From Amblyornis subalaris (Eukaryota > Chordata > Aves > Passeriformes > Ptilonorhynchidae): DNA of 64,000 bases. The position numbers and the translations under genes are program-made. The stretch is from contig JACAXG010000056.1 in assembly GCA_018881555.1 (NCBI GenBank), positions 1,623,462 through 1,687,461 of the forward strand, written 5' to 3'. The notes under the pieces are model-generated. The model saw only the letters and a list, made by a program, of their open reading frames with translations. It made no database searches and was not told the origin of the DNA. Of this stretch, positions 1 through 12,793 are shown in pieces. Numbering within the stretch: position 1 is the first letter of the stretch; each line of letters opens with the position of its first letter.

Positions 1-3000
1 TGAAAATCCAGTCTCTAAATAACAAGTCTAATTATTGCCTGTTCTAGTTCAGAAAACGACTTTATGTCAGCCAGACTTTTATTAAAAACAACTTGTCTTA
101 ACCTAACTGATTTCTCACCAATATTCTCACCTTAAAATTTTGAACACTAACAGGCAATTTCAGAATCCAAAGCACACAAAGAAAGAACTGGAAGTAACAA
201 ACAAAAAATCTAGTATGCAAACTGAAAAGGAATACAAAGGAATCCTAAGTGCTTTATCTTAATTTTGTCCCAGTAATTGCTTGGCCATACGATGACTTAC
301 ACCACCACGTTTCCAGATCACCAAGATTATCCTCTACTGATTCCAGTGGAAGTACAAGGAAGAAACAATGCTCAGCTTTAAGGGGAACAAGCCATTACAG
401 TACCAGTGATATGTTTTAATACCNAACAGATGTTAACAAGGTTTTATATTGCTTGGCTGTAAAGCTGGGGTTTTGCTGTGCTGTAAAGCTGACTAAGATG
501 TAAGACAGAGGTGGTGGTTATTGCCTTACCTTTCAGGTCTACGTCATCTTTGTAGCTCATCGACCATAATCCAAATCCATTAAAGCCATATGAAAGTATC
601 AAAAAGCTAAAAACACCGGATAAATGTGCCTATCACGTCAACCTATGACTTGATCAGCATCAGATACAACAATAGTTTTATACCACAAATTGAATCTAGA
701 GCAATAAAAGCTTCTATGTCATCTTTAAATCACACATTTTCTTTCTGCTGTCTTGAAGCATGGAGATCTGTAACTCATAAAAGCAGCAACCGCTTCACCC
801 AGGAGACACAAGCCCTGGGATATCAGAGTCCTATTTTAACACAAACTTCTGGAACATCTGAGCTCCTGAGCTCACTCAAACACTTGAAGTAAAAAGTTAC
901 ATTGCTTACTAACTGTAATATCACAGCATAATTCTTAACCGAACTCTCACGGAAGCACAGACCCACAATGAAGGTGCCATACTTTTGAAACACAGGGAAC
1001 TGAAAGCTCAGAGCAGCCCTCTTTTGGTTTTTCTGCTTTTGCATGTGAAGTATATCACACGGTTAACAAAGATGACTAAGTTAAGTCTTCTTTCTATCAC
1101 CACTCCCCACACATCCTCCCCAATCCCAATGAAGAATATTTAAAAAAAAGGTTGGGGCAGCATCAAATTTTTCCTTTGACACCTAATTGTGAGACACCTG
1201 TTATAACATCTCATATTACGCATGACTGTGCCTAAAATGCTTTATTACATTATTGATCTTATAACACATGCATCTCCAAACAGTCTACACCATGAAGTCT
1301 GCGTTAAGAAAAACAGTACCCTGTGAAATACAACACCTTGCTTTTGGAAAGCAAAAATAAGCAAATATAAATGATTAGTAGTTTATTTCAAAGCCTGCAA
1401 AAGCAAATCCCCAGTCAAAAAGAACAACAAAATGGAATCATGCCTACTTTGACAAAGAGCAGCCACAAAAATAAGGTGGCAATTTCACACTCCCTCTTGC
1501 ACTATAATCTAAGTGACTCTATCATATCCTCCCCAGGTAAGGGCCTTACAAGATATCAAAGAACCATCACTAATAAAGGAAAAGCAATGGAAAGAATGAA
1601 CAGGCAAGGCTTCTCACTGGAGAGGATGTATGTTGCACCAACTCTTGCTATTTAAATGCATAATTGTATTTCCAGGCTAGGTGAATTTTCTGCTCTGCTT
1701 GAACAGGTATCAGGTCTTAACAAGCAACCCAGCCCCACACCACATGAAAAGGAGAAGACTGTAAATGTTAGAGTTTTAGCTTTAAGAGCAGATAGTGAAA
1801 AGATCCCAGATANTTTCTCTAGATAAGAGGAAGGATCATATAGAACATCAGGCGACTACAGAACTTACTGTAGGAAGCTTTTTGCTCTGAAAGAGCAGAA
1901 AAAGCCATTGCAGCTTCCACTTTGAGGCCCTACAGGGTACAGAGAGATTGATGAGTCTGAGCCTTCTTTCTCATCAGTATGACAATGCAAAAAGAAATGT
2001 AGATATTTTTGAGAATACAGTCTATCCTCATCTTACCTGCAGTCTCTTAGTCCCTCAGAGCCCACCAAAGCCTTTCACTACAACCAGCTCAGCACATCCA
2101 CTGCACTTTTGCTGTTTGTTCAAGTGTCACCACCGCTCATCAGCACCACAGGTCAGGCTTGCAGAGAACTTTGTGTTCACTCTCACAGTTACTTAACTCC
2201 TGCTTGTGGGAATCCACCTTTTGTTTCCTGTTTCATGCTCCGACAGACTCCTCAGGATATGCTTTTCCCTCCATACTGACAGTGTCCAATAGAAAACTGG
2301 TCTAGAACTAGGTTTAATAAAGCACTAGAACCAAGCTGGATAGACTAATCTCACACAGAATTTTACCACAGAGTTCTGGAAACAGAAAACTTTCAAGAGC
2401 CTTTTTTTGGACTGTACTGGGATCTCTGAAAACTCAAACAATGGAAGCTTTTGGCTTGTCAGTGCAAATTTCAGATTCTTGTTGGATCTGGGTTTTGCAA
2501 TTGGCAACATGACAAATTCTTTTCCCACACAAGAACCGTAGCAGAAATTCCCCCGATGNCTGTTTAGCATAACCTTCCCAGTTACTCAAGAGTCACTGCT
2601 GAAACCTTCCTCACAAAGTGTGCTTTGGGACGTGCGACTGCCAGTTGCCGTGGATGTTTGTCTTGGACAATGCAAAATACTTTGGGTTGAATGTCATGTT
2701 ATTTATTTTGGTAGCATAACTAAAGAGCGACAGGATGTTTGTTTATTCTGCTGACAAGCTGCGCCCATAAAGCTTAAGCACTGCATTCGACAGGAAAATA
2801 TTGCTGGAAACCACCTTCTTTGATACATCACTGATTTGTTAAAACCCCATATACGACTCATTTCATATNTACACCAGTTCCATTACTCGTAATGGTTTTA
2901 TGAAAGAACGACATTCTTCCTTAGAGAATCAGCACACACATAATAAAAGGCAATTTCTTTGTTACTGCATAGTGATAGCTAATGTGCCAGTATTTTATTT

Positions 3001-3961
3001 CATTTAAAATTTAAACTGAATTTAGTTTTAATTTAATCTCGAGTTAACTGTCCTATCCAGAGGCGTGTATCAATGCTGAACAAGGAAAAAAAATGGAATG
3101 CTGAATTACAATCTACTGCCTTATCCTACTTTTTATGAGGCCCATTTTTATTGTCAGTCTTGACATCAATGTGAACANCAATTTGAAAAAAATACTGAAT
3201 CACACTGCAAACTGTGTAAAACTTTCATGGCAGTGAAACCAATACACAGGATTATTTTGACAAGTAGCTGGGCATAACACTATTTCTAAATTAAAATTTC
3301 ACTGCAATCCCAAGCTGATGAAATATTTAACATTTTTGCTATCAAAGTGCAGCAAGTCAAAGCTATAACTCTACAAACACCTCTTAAAAATCATATTAAA
3401 ATTATCTGATCCTTTTAATACTTAGCGTTTACATCATGCATTTCATTTGAAGGCTCTAAAACACATACAAATACTACTAATAGCAAAAAACAAAGCTAAT
3501 TTAAGAGAAAAACACTGAATAGGTTCCTTACTGTAGGCCAACTTCTCGGGATGATGGGACAAATTAACATCTGCACTGCATATTTTTAGCCATTTTGCAG
3601 TTAATAGGCTTCTTCAGATATTTTTACTACATAGTCAATGGTTACTATTTGCAACAATAGTGACTATCATTTTTAATTAGCATTGGGTAACAGCCTACAA
3701 ATATAAAAGACTTTCTATAGTTACAATAAATAACCATAGGCTCTTAAAAAGCTCTCAGAGCAACTTCGGGTATACATCGGCTTTCTGGACTGCAGCACAC
3801 ACAGTAATTTCTTCCAGGACTAACTTGGTAACTGCAAACTATGACCAATTTTATACCAGTCACGAATTTAGGAAAGAAGGCTGAAACTACACGGGGCATA
3901 TTCTTAGAAATTACTGCCTGCACCTCTAAAACAGCTCCTTGTGAACCTTAGTGATAAGAAA

Positions 3962-4035
3962 GATGATAGAATCATACAATATCCTGAGCTGGAAGAGACA
4001 CACAAAAATCATCCAAGTGCAACTACAGGACGGTA
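3962..4035 (-). repeat. CR1 LINE 3'-end relic
   Basis: The stretch reads as a diverged reverse complement of the avian CR1 tail: ATAGAATCATACAATATCC followed by GAGCTGGAAGAGACAC and a CATCCAAGTGCAACT segment. Only the last 70 or so bases of the element are recognisable, which is typical of 5'-truncated CR1 insertions. Boundaries are approximate. Confidence 0.75.
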
Positions 4036-5316
4036 ACGTGTCTTAGTAATTACAACTTGAAAGCCAAATGATGAAATTAAGACAACACCTTTCAGGATAC
4101 AAAGTTAACCCAGTCTGAAAGTAACAGTTAAGACTCTACACAAAACCTCTCATTTATTATAACACAAAGTTATCAAACGTATCATGAAGGAGAGGTACTC
4201 TAAGGAAGAGTTGAAAAATTGACACCAGGTATTAAACAAGTTACTGCTCCCTGTCCAAATCACTTCTTCTCAAACATTCATTTCCAATTATGGCATTGTC
4301 AGAATTCACTGTAAATAACATTATGGAAATGGCTGTCAACCAGAGAAGCGGCTTCCCAAAAATGACACCAGCCCAACTGAGGGCATTACTCCCGAAACAA
4401 ACATGAGAAATGCACAGCTTGGTGCCCTGCACATTTCAGCCTTACCTTCCAAACGTCAGAATGTCATCGTCTCTTCTCAGAACACTAGAAAATATTTTGT
4501 ACTCTATGTCCTTTTATATAATTTGAGGTACTCCAGCTGACAATACTCTGACTCATCAATATTACGCAGACAGAAATTGCCTACAAAATCAAAGCACTGG
4601 GATAGAAAAGAGCTGGCAAAGAGTTATTTATTGAGGCAGAAACAAATAAACACACTGAGGAACTTTCAAGACCGTACTCATNAATTCTCAGCAGAACATG
4701 CTACCTACATATTAGAAGGTCAGTTTAGCATTTTATCCTGTAGACCTCTACACCCAGAAAACACCTGCTTACATCTCCAGGCTTGCTAACAGACTGTCCC
4801 TTTCTCCCAAGATGGATCTGAACAAGCACAATCTACAAACCAACTCAAGATCAGACTGCTGTGCCTTTCCTTACCACTGCTCCATCTAGAAACACATCCA
4901 AAGGAAGAGAAAATCTTACCGGCATTTCTGAGGAACCTGTGACTAGCAGGCAAAGGTGCCACCAATGGGCTCTAAATCAGAAAAAGAAAATTATATATAT
5001 GCATTTAGGNCACATAACTGCAAGACAGAACACTAGCAATCAACCACAAACACTGAAACAAGTAACACAGAACAGAGGTAGAGATTAGTCAAATATAGAA
5101 CAAAATCAAATGCAAGCATCCAAAACTTAGAATGACATTAAAGACTGCTGAAAAATCTGCCATACTTACCTATGCATCTANTAATTTTGTTGTGCAATGC
5201 TAATTAGAAACTTGACACTATCTATTCCTTCAACTTGTGNACTCTACTGTTAACTTCTTGTCCGCTCTAGGTTTCTACTGCTTCCCCCAACCAGAGCAGG
5301 AGCAGAGAATCCTTTC

Positions 5317-5362
5317 TGTACAAGCTTTTAGCTTGTACAAGCTTAACCTTCCACAGGTTAAG
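5317..5362. repeat. Two back-to-back perfect hairpins
   Basis: The first arm pair is TGTACAAGCT (5,317-5,326) and AGCTTGTACA (5,330-5,339), with a 3-base loop. It is followed two bases later by CTTAACCT (5,342-5,349) and AGGTTAAG (5,355-5,362), with a 5-base loop. GTACAAGCTT also occurs twice as a direct repeat (5,318 and 5,335). No protein reading explains the pattern. It might be a small structured element or chance in AT-rich DNA. Confidence 0.6.
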
Positions 5363-8300
5363 TTCTCCCTTAATTGGGTGGGCAGAGATGCTCAAATTAA
5401 AAGCAATGTGACATATATTTAATTAAGTCTTATTCAAATTAAGTATNAATAAGGTTCAGAAACATTGATACACAGCCAGAATGCAAGTGTGTTTATTTTT
5501 ATACAGTCATGTCAGGATCAGAAAAGTTAAATTTTTAATTGCTCCAAAAGGGATGAACACACCTTGTTTTTGACACCTTCACCAGTCTAACATAGGGCTG
5601 AAAGTAATACACTGTGTAAAAGGATTTTATCCGCTTAACTTTTGTGGTGCAATGACTCTGCCACAATCTCTACGTTCTTCAAGCTGACTTCCCATGAGGT
5701 AAAAACCTGCAAAATCCATTTCCTGTCCCACAGTTATTGAGTAAAATGGGAAATGGCAATTGTTTCTCTAGAGAATCCTTCCCAGACACTTTGACCTTAA
5801 AAGTAAACAGGATATTTTCTTTCATTTCTCTGCCAGCATTTGGGGAAACGCATCAACCTGTGCAGAACAATGTAAGTGTAACACATCTCTTTGCCTGTTT
5901 CTCACAGTCTGGACTCCACTGGTCACCTCTCAACTCCCACTGAACGATATCACGGACTTTTTTTTGTATCTATTTGTGCTAGAGAGCCTGAGGAACGATA
6001 TAGTAACTGGATTCAATCAAATTCACATCACTTAGGCAGAAAAGTCAGAATGACTATCACTCCCTGATATCACTCCCTCACTGCAGCGATGAAGGATGAA
6101 AGAAGAGAGGACATTAAAAGAAATACTATGCTTAAAAATACTTAGAATAATATATTCTTTAAATATCAACTTCTATCTCCACTTGTCTGTTACAATGCAG
6201 CATAAACAAAGCACCAAAAAAGATACACATACATTTTACAGTTTAAAAGAAGATATGAGAAAATGTCATGCCATACTCTTTCTGGAGGCGTATCAGTAAG
6301 CAAAGCAGGGAATTTATGAAAGATCTACAAAAAAAGGCATGCAAAAGCTTCCAAACCATCATTATTGCCTTGCAAAACACCGGAAAGAGATTCCAGTTTG
6401 CACAGGCAGTACCAGATCACAACATTGTCTCTGGTTAACNTTCCTCTACAAAACCCAAGTTCAGGTATCTGAGAAAGGTAGAGAAATACCTTAACAACAC
6501 AGCATAAGTTAGAATGATTTCCCCAAAAACGACACCTAATCTTTACTGTTCTAAAGGGAAACTGTCATGTAGCTGATGCTCTAAGATTTACCAAAATAAC
6601 AAATGACATAATTTACTAAACAGAGCATACACTCAGTTTTTCAAAGCTAAGAGAATCCTTCTCCACACACACACTTCTTACTGAGAAATAGAAACAGAAG
6701 CTGTTTGGATACAAAACCTTTTATTTATTCTATTATTTATGTGCTAAGACATATTCCAGGCACGGTGTAGACAGAAAATACCATTGTATAAACAAATTTT
6801 ACAAACTACGCCATATTGGCTTGTTCTCCAGATGAAGAAAAATACTCCTTTCAAATGGAAAACTGTTGTAAAAATTGCTTTTTAATATTAGACTACTTTT
6901 TAGAATAAAATCTTGCCCTTTGAGTAGCAAAATAAAAGTATATTTTTTAAAAGTATTTGGAGCTGTTTCAATCATGTAAAAAAACCCCAAAAACCAAAAC
7001 CAAACCACAGCAAATGACCATTTTTAGTCACAAAACACTGACTCTGCTGTCCAGAAAGATAAAGCTACAAGTAGGTAACTGAAGAATGGTCACACATGAA
7101 GGAAACTGTGAAAACTTAAAGGTGCAATTTGTACTTCAAACTATGACTTCCTCAATTTTATCAACAAATTTAATACATAAATGCTCTTCTCTGGCAACTG
7201 ATTAAACTGATCAGAACTTGGCAAGTCACAAATGATGAGCCTTATTGTGACCTGTGATGAATAACCTGTACAGGCTGACAGCCTGCTTGAATTCTTTCTA
7301 AACTGTCTCACAATTTTCAGCATTAAGTTACCCCATCCACTCCATAGTGCACCTGAAACCAGTTTATACAACTTCATACAACGTGCAAATGGAGCAAGAA
7401 TCATCTCTCCAATACCTGAGAACACTTCAGACTTCCCATACAACCTCAGAATTTCCGTGACCATTCACAAAAGGAACAAGATAAATCCTGCAAACTTGAA
7501 TGCTGAAAATCCTTACTCACTTCAGCAGAGCCAGTGACTTCAGTGGAATTATTCAGCAGTTTGAGGGTGAGCACAAACACAGCCGTTTGCACTGAACTTC
7601 TCAATCTTGCATTTCTTGGGTTTGCAATCTACAAATTTAATCGAGAAGGCCANAGGTTCTCCAATACTCATGTAAATACTCATTGGGGAAATGGAGGGTT
7701 GGTTGGGGTTTTTTTCAGTATCCTAAGATGCTGCTAAAACTACACTTCTGGCTGAATCCCAATGGAACACCTGAACAACTCAATAAAGGCCCATCTTTTG
7801 TTCAAAATTTAAACCAGACATTGATAATCTGTCAATACTCACTATCAAGGGACTAACCAGCCAGCTGATATTCAGCTACCCTAAAAAACTCCTACATTAG
7901 CCACAATTGTCTGAAAATACCTCACCAGCACTAACTCTGAATTTTTTTCTGAAAACATTTTATTATCAAATCACTAGTAATTTATTTTTTTTAATGTGTT
8001 AGGATTTTTGATGCAAATATATGTGTATCCACCATGCGTGCCGCTAGAAGACAAAATACTGCCTGTCTGAACATTTCCTCAGTAGATATTGAAGGAATTA
8101 CCATTACACCTGTTTTGTAGATGGAAAACAGAAACAGAAAGGTGAATTGACATGGCCTAATCCAATAGCAAAGCAAGAAAAACACTATTTGTTCCAATTC
8201 CACTACTGCTGTCCATTAGGTTATACAGCATCCTGTGCCTGAAATATCAGGTTAGATTGCTCTTAAATATAATATATCCTAATAAAGTAGGATGATAAAA

Positions 8301-11014
8301 CAATTTCAAAACACACTGAACAAGGAAATGAATTGTCACGCATCAATAGCTATATCTGAGTTTTGCTCCAGATAGGGAAGCTTCCTGCTTCAATCTAAAA
8401 TAGCAATCTCTATATAAATAAAAATTTTCATCTGAAATAATAATCCATTATTAATGCAATAACAATGTACCATTCCATAAATGTCAACTCTAACATTAGG
8501 AAAATAGCAAAATATTGTCCACTGNCAGCCACAATTCAGTTCCTTTTCCTCCTCTTCCTCCTTATTAGCGCAGAATACAATTANTGAGCTTTTAATACTT
8601 TTGAAGAAATGACAATTTTAAAGGAAAAATCAATAAAATGTGTTGATAATTTCTATTGTGAAAATAGTTTGTAACAAATGTGACTTANATTGCTGCTGGG
8701 TCTATTATTTATCATTTGGCCTGAAGTCCAAAAGTGTACACTCCATTCATGAGTTTGACCCACACTGTTGCACAGTAATAGTGGTTGCAGTCTCCTGAAC
8801 AGGTATCTGATAACACCCTCCTAGAGCAACTGATAAGGGAAAGTGTGGGATTATGATCCACAAAAAGCTCAAAGTGTTTCCTAGCAAATCCACAAACACC
8901 TTCAAACTTGTAACACCATGTGTTCTGGACTATGCTCAACAACCCGTTCCCTTGCAAACTTCTCATAAAACAAGTGTTTTACAACCACTGTGTGGGGCAG
9001 GGAGGAAGGGAAACTCAAAACTTTAAAATATTTTCTTAAAGATGTGTCTAATGCATTGCCAAAACCTCAATACACTTTAGCCTCTANTACTAGAAAGCTG
9101 AACATACCTCACACCCCCCCAGATGTCTCTGCACTCTCACAGTGAATAGCTTTTCACTATTACAGGGAAATGGTCCCTCTATGNTGGAAATCGAACCTGA
9201 CCTCTTCCCCTTTGTGTTTCCTAAGCATTCAAATAGCTAATCACTAATTAGCATCTCTGGTGGCTCTCTCAGAACACCAGAGTTTTATGTGCAAGCATGA
9301 CAATTCTTCCCATATCCCTCTGAGCTGATCAGCATAATCTGAAGTTCTTCCCTGAAAAGCTCAGGGTAACGCTGAACCCTCTCAACTCAAGGAAAATCAG
9401 AAACGTGGTCCAAGTCTCCCTGGCTGCAATCCAAACTCCCCCCATATTTACCAGCTAGAACACTAAGCTCTGATTTTATTTCCTACTTCATAGGACCACC
9501 ATTTTTGAAGTTAAAAAAAATCCTAAATACGTATCATACACGTGATTAAAAATAGGAACGCAATGCAATCCAAATAAATCAATATTACTTCATTCTGCAA
9601 GAACCTAAATTTCATTCATTCAGAATAGCAGACTTTACCTGATTTTATGCTATCANTTGGTAATGTAAAATCTATGCTGGGTTCTGCTTTTGTTTTGTTG
9701 GAGTAGGAGGATTATTTTAATATGGAGAGGATTGATTTTGTTCCTGTATGCAAGAGCTGCTGTTGACATTCCCAACCAGAAAGACTCCTTTCTAGAATTA
9801 TCATCAATATATATTACAAGAGAGTGTTTACTTCCACCCTGCCTCTCTTCCAAAAGCCTACTCAGTCTTAATTCCCAGAGCAAGGCTACAGGTCTCCTAC
9901 TCAAAATTTCTCTTTAGATTTTCTAATCCTTTTCTCCTTAATCTCCATTATACGAAAAGAAATCCACATATGCATGGTCTGTGGGAAGCTAAGTAACTTT
10001 ACCTCTCACCATAGTTACCACATCTGATTTAACCACTGGCTCTGGACATTGAATCATTGTCCTTTAAGATTTCAGATTTTATTTGTGTGTGCCTCGATAC
10101 ATTCATCAAGCACAAAATTCTAAAACCAGGCTGATTTTAATATCATTAGTAGACAATTACATTTCAATTTATGTGACTGTAAAATAACATACCATCCACC
10201 TCTGCTATTTCTGCACTCTGTGTGTCGTTTTCCAGGATCTCAGAAGCAAAAATGTTTAAATGTGTTACTATGACTGTTATTGACAAGGTCTTCTGTCTAA
10301 TCCAATTCTTTGAATGATTCTGAAACAATCCTACATTCAGATTTTCATTAGCGTGCTCAACTATTCTATTAGACTTTTTTGTTTCTCATGGTAACCAATT
10401 TTATTTGACTTAACGGAAGCTGTTCAAATATTTAAAGGCACTCCGAGATGGCAGGAGTTTATCTAGGAGCATACATGTCGTGTCACAGATATCCCTTGCC
10501 TTGCTCTTTTTGATTTTTCTTCTCCTCCCCCCCCCCCCGCTTCAAAAACAGTGGCAAACAAATGAGATCTCGACCTGCCACACCGCACCGGGAACGTGCT
10601 CGCTTCATCTGTTTATGTAAATATTCAAGTTACAATGGGCACGTTTGGAAATCACAAGCTCGGTAGGTAAAACAGATGCTTCTTACGTTCCTTCATATGC
10701 ACTGAATCCCTCTGCCAGAATCGCCAGGCGCAACGCAAGAACTAAAGTATAAACATCTGCAACACCTCTCTGTTTTGTTAACATTCTTTCACACGTTTTC
10801 TTGCTAACTCCGAAAAGGCTCGACGGTGTTAAAAAAGAGGGGGAAAAAAAAACAACCCCCAAACAGTGAAATTGGAAACATCTGCGAGATAGCTACGGAA
10901 AACGGAATGAAACATGAATAAACAAAAACATGGCGAAAGTGGCCTGGGGTTGTTACACTGTCAGATCATTTTTCCAAGCCCAACATCAAGGCTTTTGTTA
11001 CAACCAAAGCGGTC

Positions 11015-11022
11015 ATTTGCAT
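11015..11022 (-). promoter_or_regulatory. Octamer (POU-factor) motif
   Basis: ATTTGCAT is a perfect octamer on the - strand. It sits exactly where the AT-rich flank gives way to the CpG island at about 11.03 kb. Octamers bind POU-domain factors; use here is inferred from position only. Confidence 0.4.
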
Positions 11023-11029
11023 GGAGAAC

Positions 11030-11370
11030 CAACAGGGTTTCTCCTCCTTCGGCGTCTCCCCGGCCGTAGCGCGCAGCCCCGCTCTCTCCGCGCACGGCGA
11101 GGCGCAGCCGCCCCCCCGCCGCACAAACACCGCGGCCGAGCGCGCACCGGCCCCGCCGCGGAGCCCCCGCGCCCCGCACACCGCGCGCTTCGCCGCCGAG
11201 ACGCGATTTAGGCACGAAAAACAAGAGACGAACCTTCGGAGCGCTGCCCCAGCCGGAGTTCTCTCCCTCTCGCTCCGCTCTGCTGTTGCTGACAAGATCA
11301 GGCTGAGATTAACAAGTCCATGCTACTCTGCCAGCCTCGCTCCTCCGGCGGCTGCACACGGCCGGGGGCT
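11030..11370. promoter_or_regulatory. Small CpG island, probable second promoter
   Basis: About 340 bases are strongly GC-rich with many CpGs (for example GGCCGTAGCGCGC and CCGCGGCCGAGCGCGC) inside DNA that is otherwise AT-rich and CpG-poor. Unmethylated islands of this kind usually mark a promoter. No first exon can be called: the three overlapping open frames across it (up to 131 codons) are low-complexity Pro/Ala/Arg frames produced by GC composition. It lies 5.6 kb upstream of the MAEA island. By synteny it could serve a divergent CTBP1 transcript on the - strand, or an alternative MAEA or non-coding first exon. Confidence 0.6.
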
Positions 11371-11700
11371 CGCAATAATACCAAACTTTGGGAAAGTTAA
11401 AAATGGAATGAATTAGGGGAATGCGAAGCACAATGGCAGGGAAGCAGAAAACACTGCCTGGACAATTATTGCAGCAGCACGCAGGGCACTGCTCTGTAGT
11501 CAAGGCTGTGTCAGCACTTTCTTTCTAAACCCCCCCATTTTCAGGGGGCTGTAACTCAGAAAGGGAAAAAAAAATTGCTCGTGGACAAAAATATTGCAGG
11601 TGAACCCCCTCCCCTTTGCATTTTAAATCACCCATTTAGACCATTCAGAAAGTTACAGGAGTCTGTGCACTTTGTCAGGCAGTCCCACATGCCTTTTTTT

Positions 11701-11708
11701 ATGCAAAT
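11701..11708 (+). promoter_or_regulatory. Octamer (POU-factor) motif
   Basis: ATGCAAAT is a perfect octamer, this time on the + strand, about 330 bases beyond the other end of the 11-kb CpG island. Together with the octamer at 11,015 it brackets the island. Function is not shown by sequence alone. Confidence 0.35.
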
Positions 11709-12734
11709 ACAAATCTTTTTTCTAAATGAGGTTTCACAAGAATTTGACCTACATTGTGAATTCCCCCCCCTTTTTTTTAATAAAATCAATATAATAAATA
11801 CCTTAAGATCGAAACCCGGTTTGCATACACATGGCATAATTTCTAAATAAGTTCTGCACACACATTGCCTGAAAGGTTCCAGATTGGTACCAGAGACATG
11901 AAATTGCTCCCACAGCTGATCCAGCACAGCCCCTACTGAGTTCTCAACGCTAATCCATTACGGCAACTTTGTAACATAGATTGTTGAGGGTATCTGCATT
12001 TTCCCCGATAAGGAAAGTGTCCTTATAATGATGTTAAAATAAGGCAACAAAGCGTTTGTCTGTATTTACTCCTTTACAACTATGCTCCAAACTGCAGCAT
12101 GTAAGGGCAATCGCTCCTGCTGTTGTTACTCGCTGGGTTTTGTTTGTGGGGGCTTTTTCTTTTGTTTGTTTGTTGGGTTTTTACACTCTGGGCAATTTCC
12201 GTTCAGATATAGGAATAAAAGCACCAACTTCTCCAGCCTTTGTACATAAGCCAAATAGATTAAGACACTTTTAAGTTATAAGTTGAAAGTTACTAAAAAA
12301 ATGTAAAAAAAACCCTACCAAACCATGAATTATATAGTAATATTATTACTTTCTTTTAAAGTAAAAATACACCTTTACTGCAAAGATTGTGCAGCAGCCT
12401 AAGCCTGCTGGGCAAGAAAACCAAAGCATAAATCTTGCCCCTTACGACCTATATGGAATAGACAACACAACAGGCAGTGCATTTCATCCTTACAAAACTC
12501 AGTCTATCAACACTTGTCCATCAAAAGGTGTCCCTCTGCTCTCTGTGAATTTCTGACTCTGCAGTACTGTTGCATACGTGTGATTTAAAATCAAGTTGCA
12601 TCCATTCCCATCCATTAAAAATGCTCGGTTGCTGTGAATAACTCAGCAGAGCAATAACTTCCCCAGTAGGAACTGTCTCATTATCTCCTAGAAGTCCTAA
12701 CACTTAATAAGTATATAATATTCATGCAATATAT

Positions 12735-12793
12735 GGTGGTTGGAACTAGATGATCTTTAAGGTCCCTTCCAACCCAAACCATTCTGTGATTCC
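12735..12793 (+). repeat. CR1 LINE 3'-end fragment
   Basis: TGGTTGGAACTAGATGATC, then AAGGTCCCTTCCAACCC, then CATTCTGTGATTC is the canonical CR1 3' end in + orientation, finishing in the ATTCTGTG-type terminal unit. Only the last 60 bases remain, so the copy is heavily 5'-truncated. Confidence 0.9.

Larger units (their letters stand above)
1..10900. other. AT-rich non-coding stretch, no gene recognised
   Basis: I see no coding exon here on either strand. The open frames are short (under about 110 codons), show no recognisable family and are the size expected by chance in AT-rich DNA. The stretch holds a short CR1 relic near 3,962 and a pair of tandem hairpins at 5,317-5,362. In human the neighbour upstream of MAEA is CTBP1 in divergent orientation, so this could be CTBP1 intron 1 on the - strand or intergenic DNA. 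That is inference from synteny; no CTBP1 exon was found. Confidence 0.6.

Noticed and set aside
10930..11416. Several overlapping open frames in the 11-kb CpG island
   Set aside because: All are Ala/Pro/Arg-rich frames on both strands, explained by GC content; none resembles a CTBP1 first exon.
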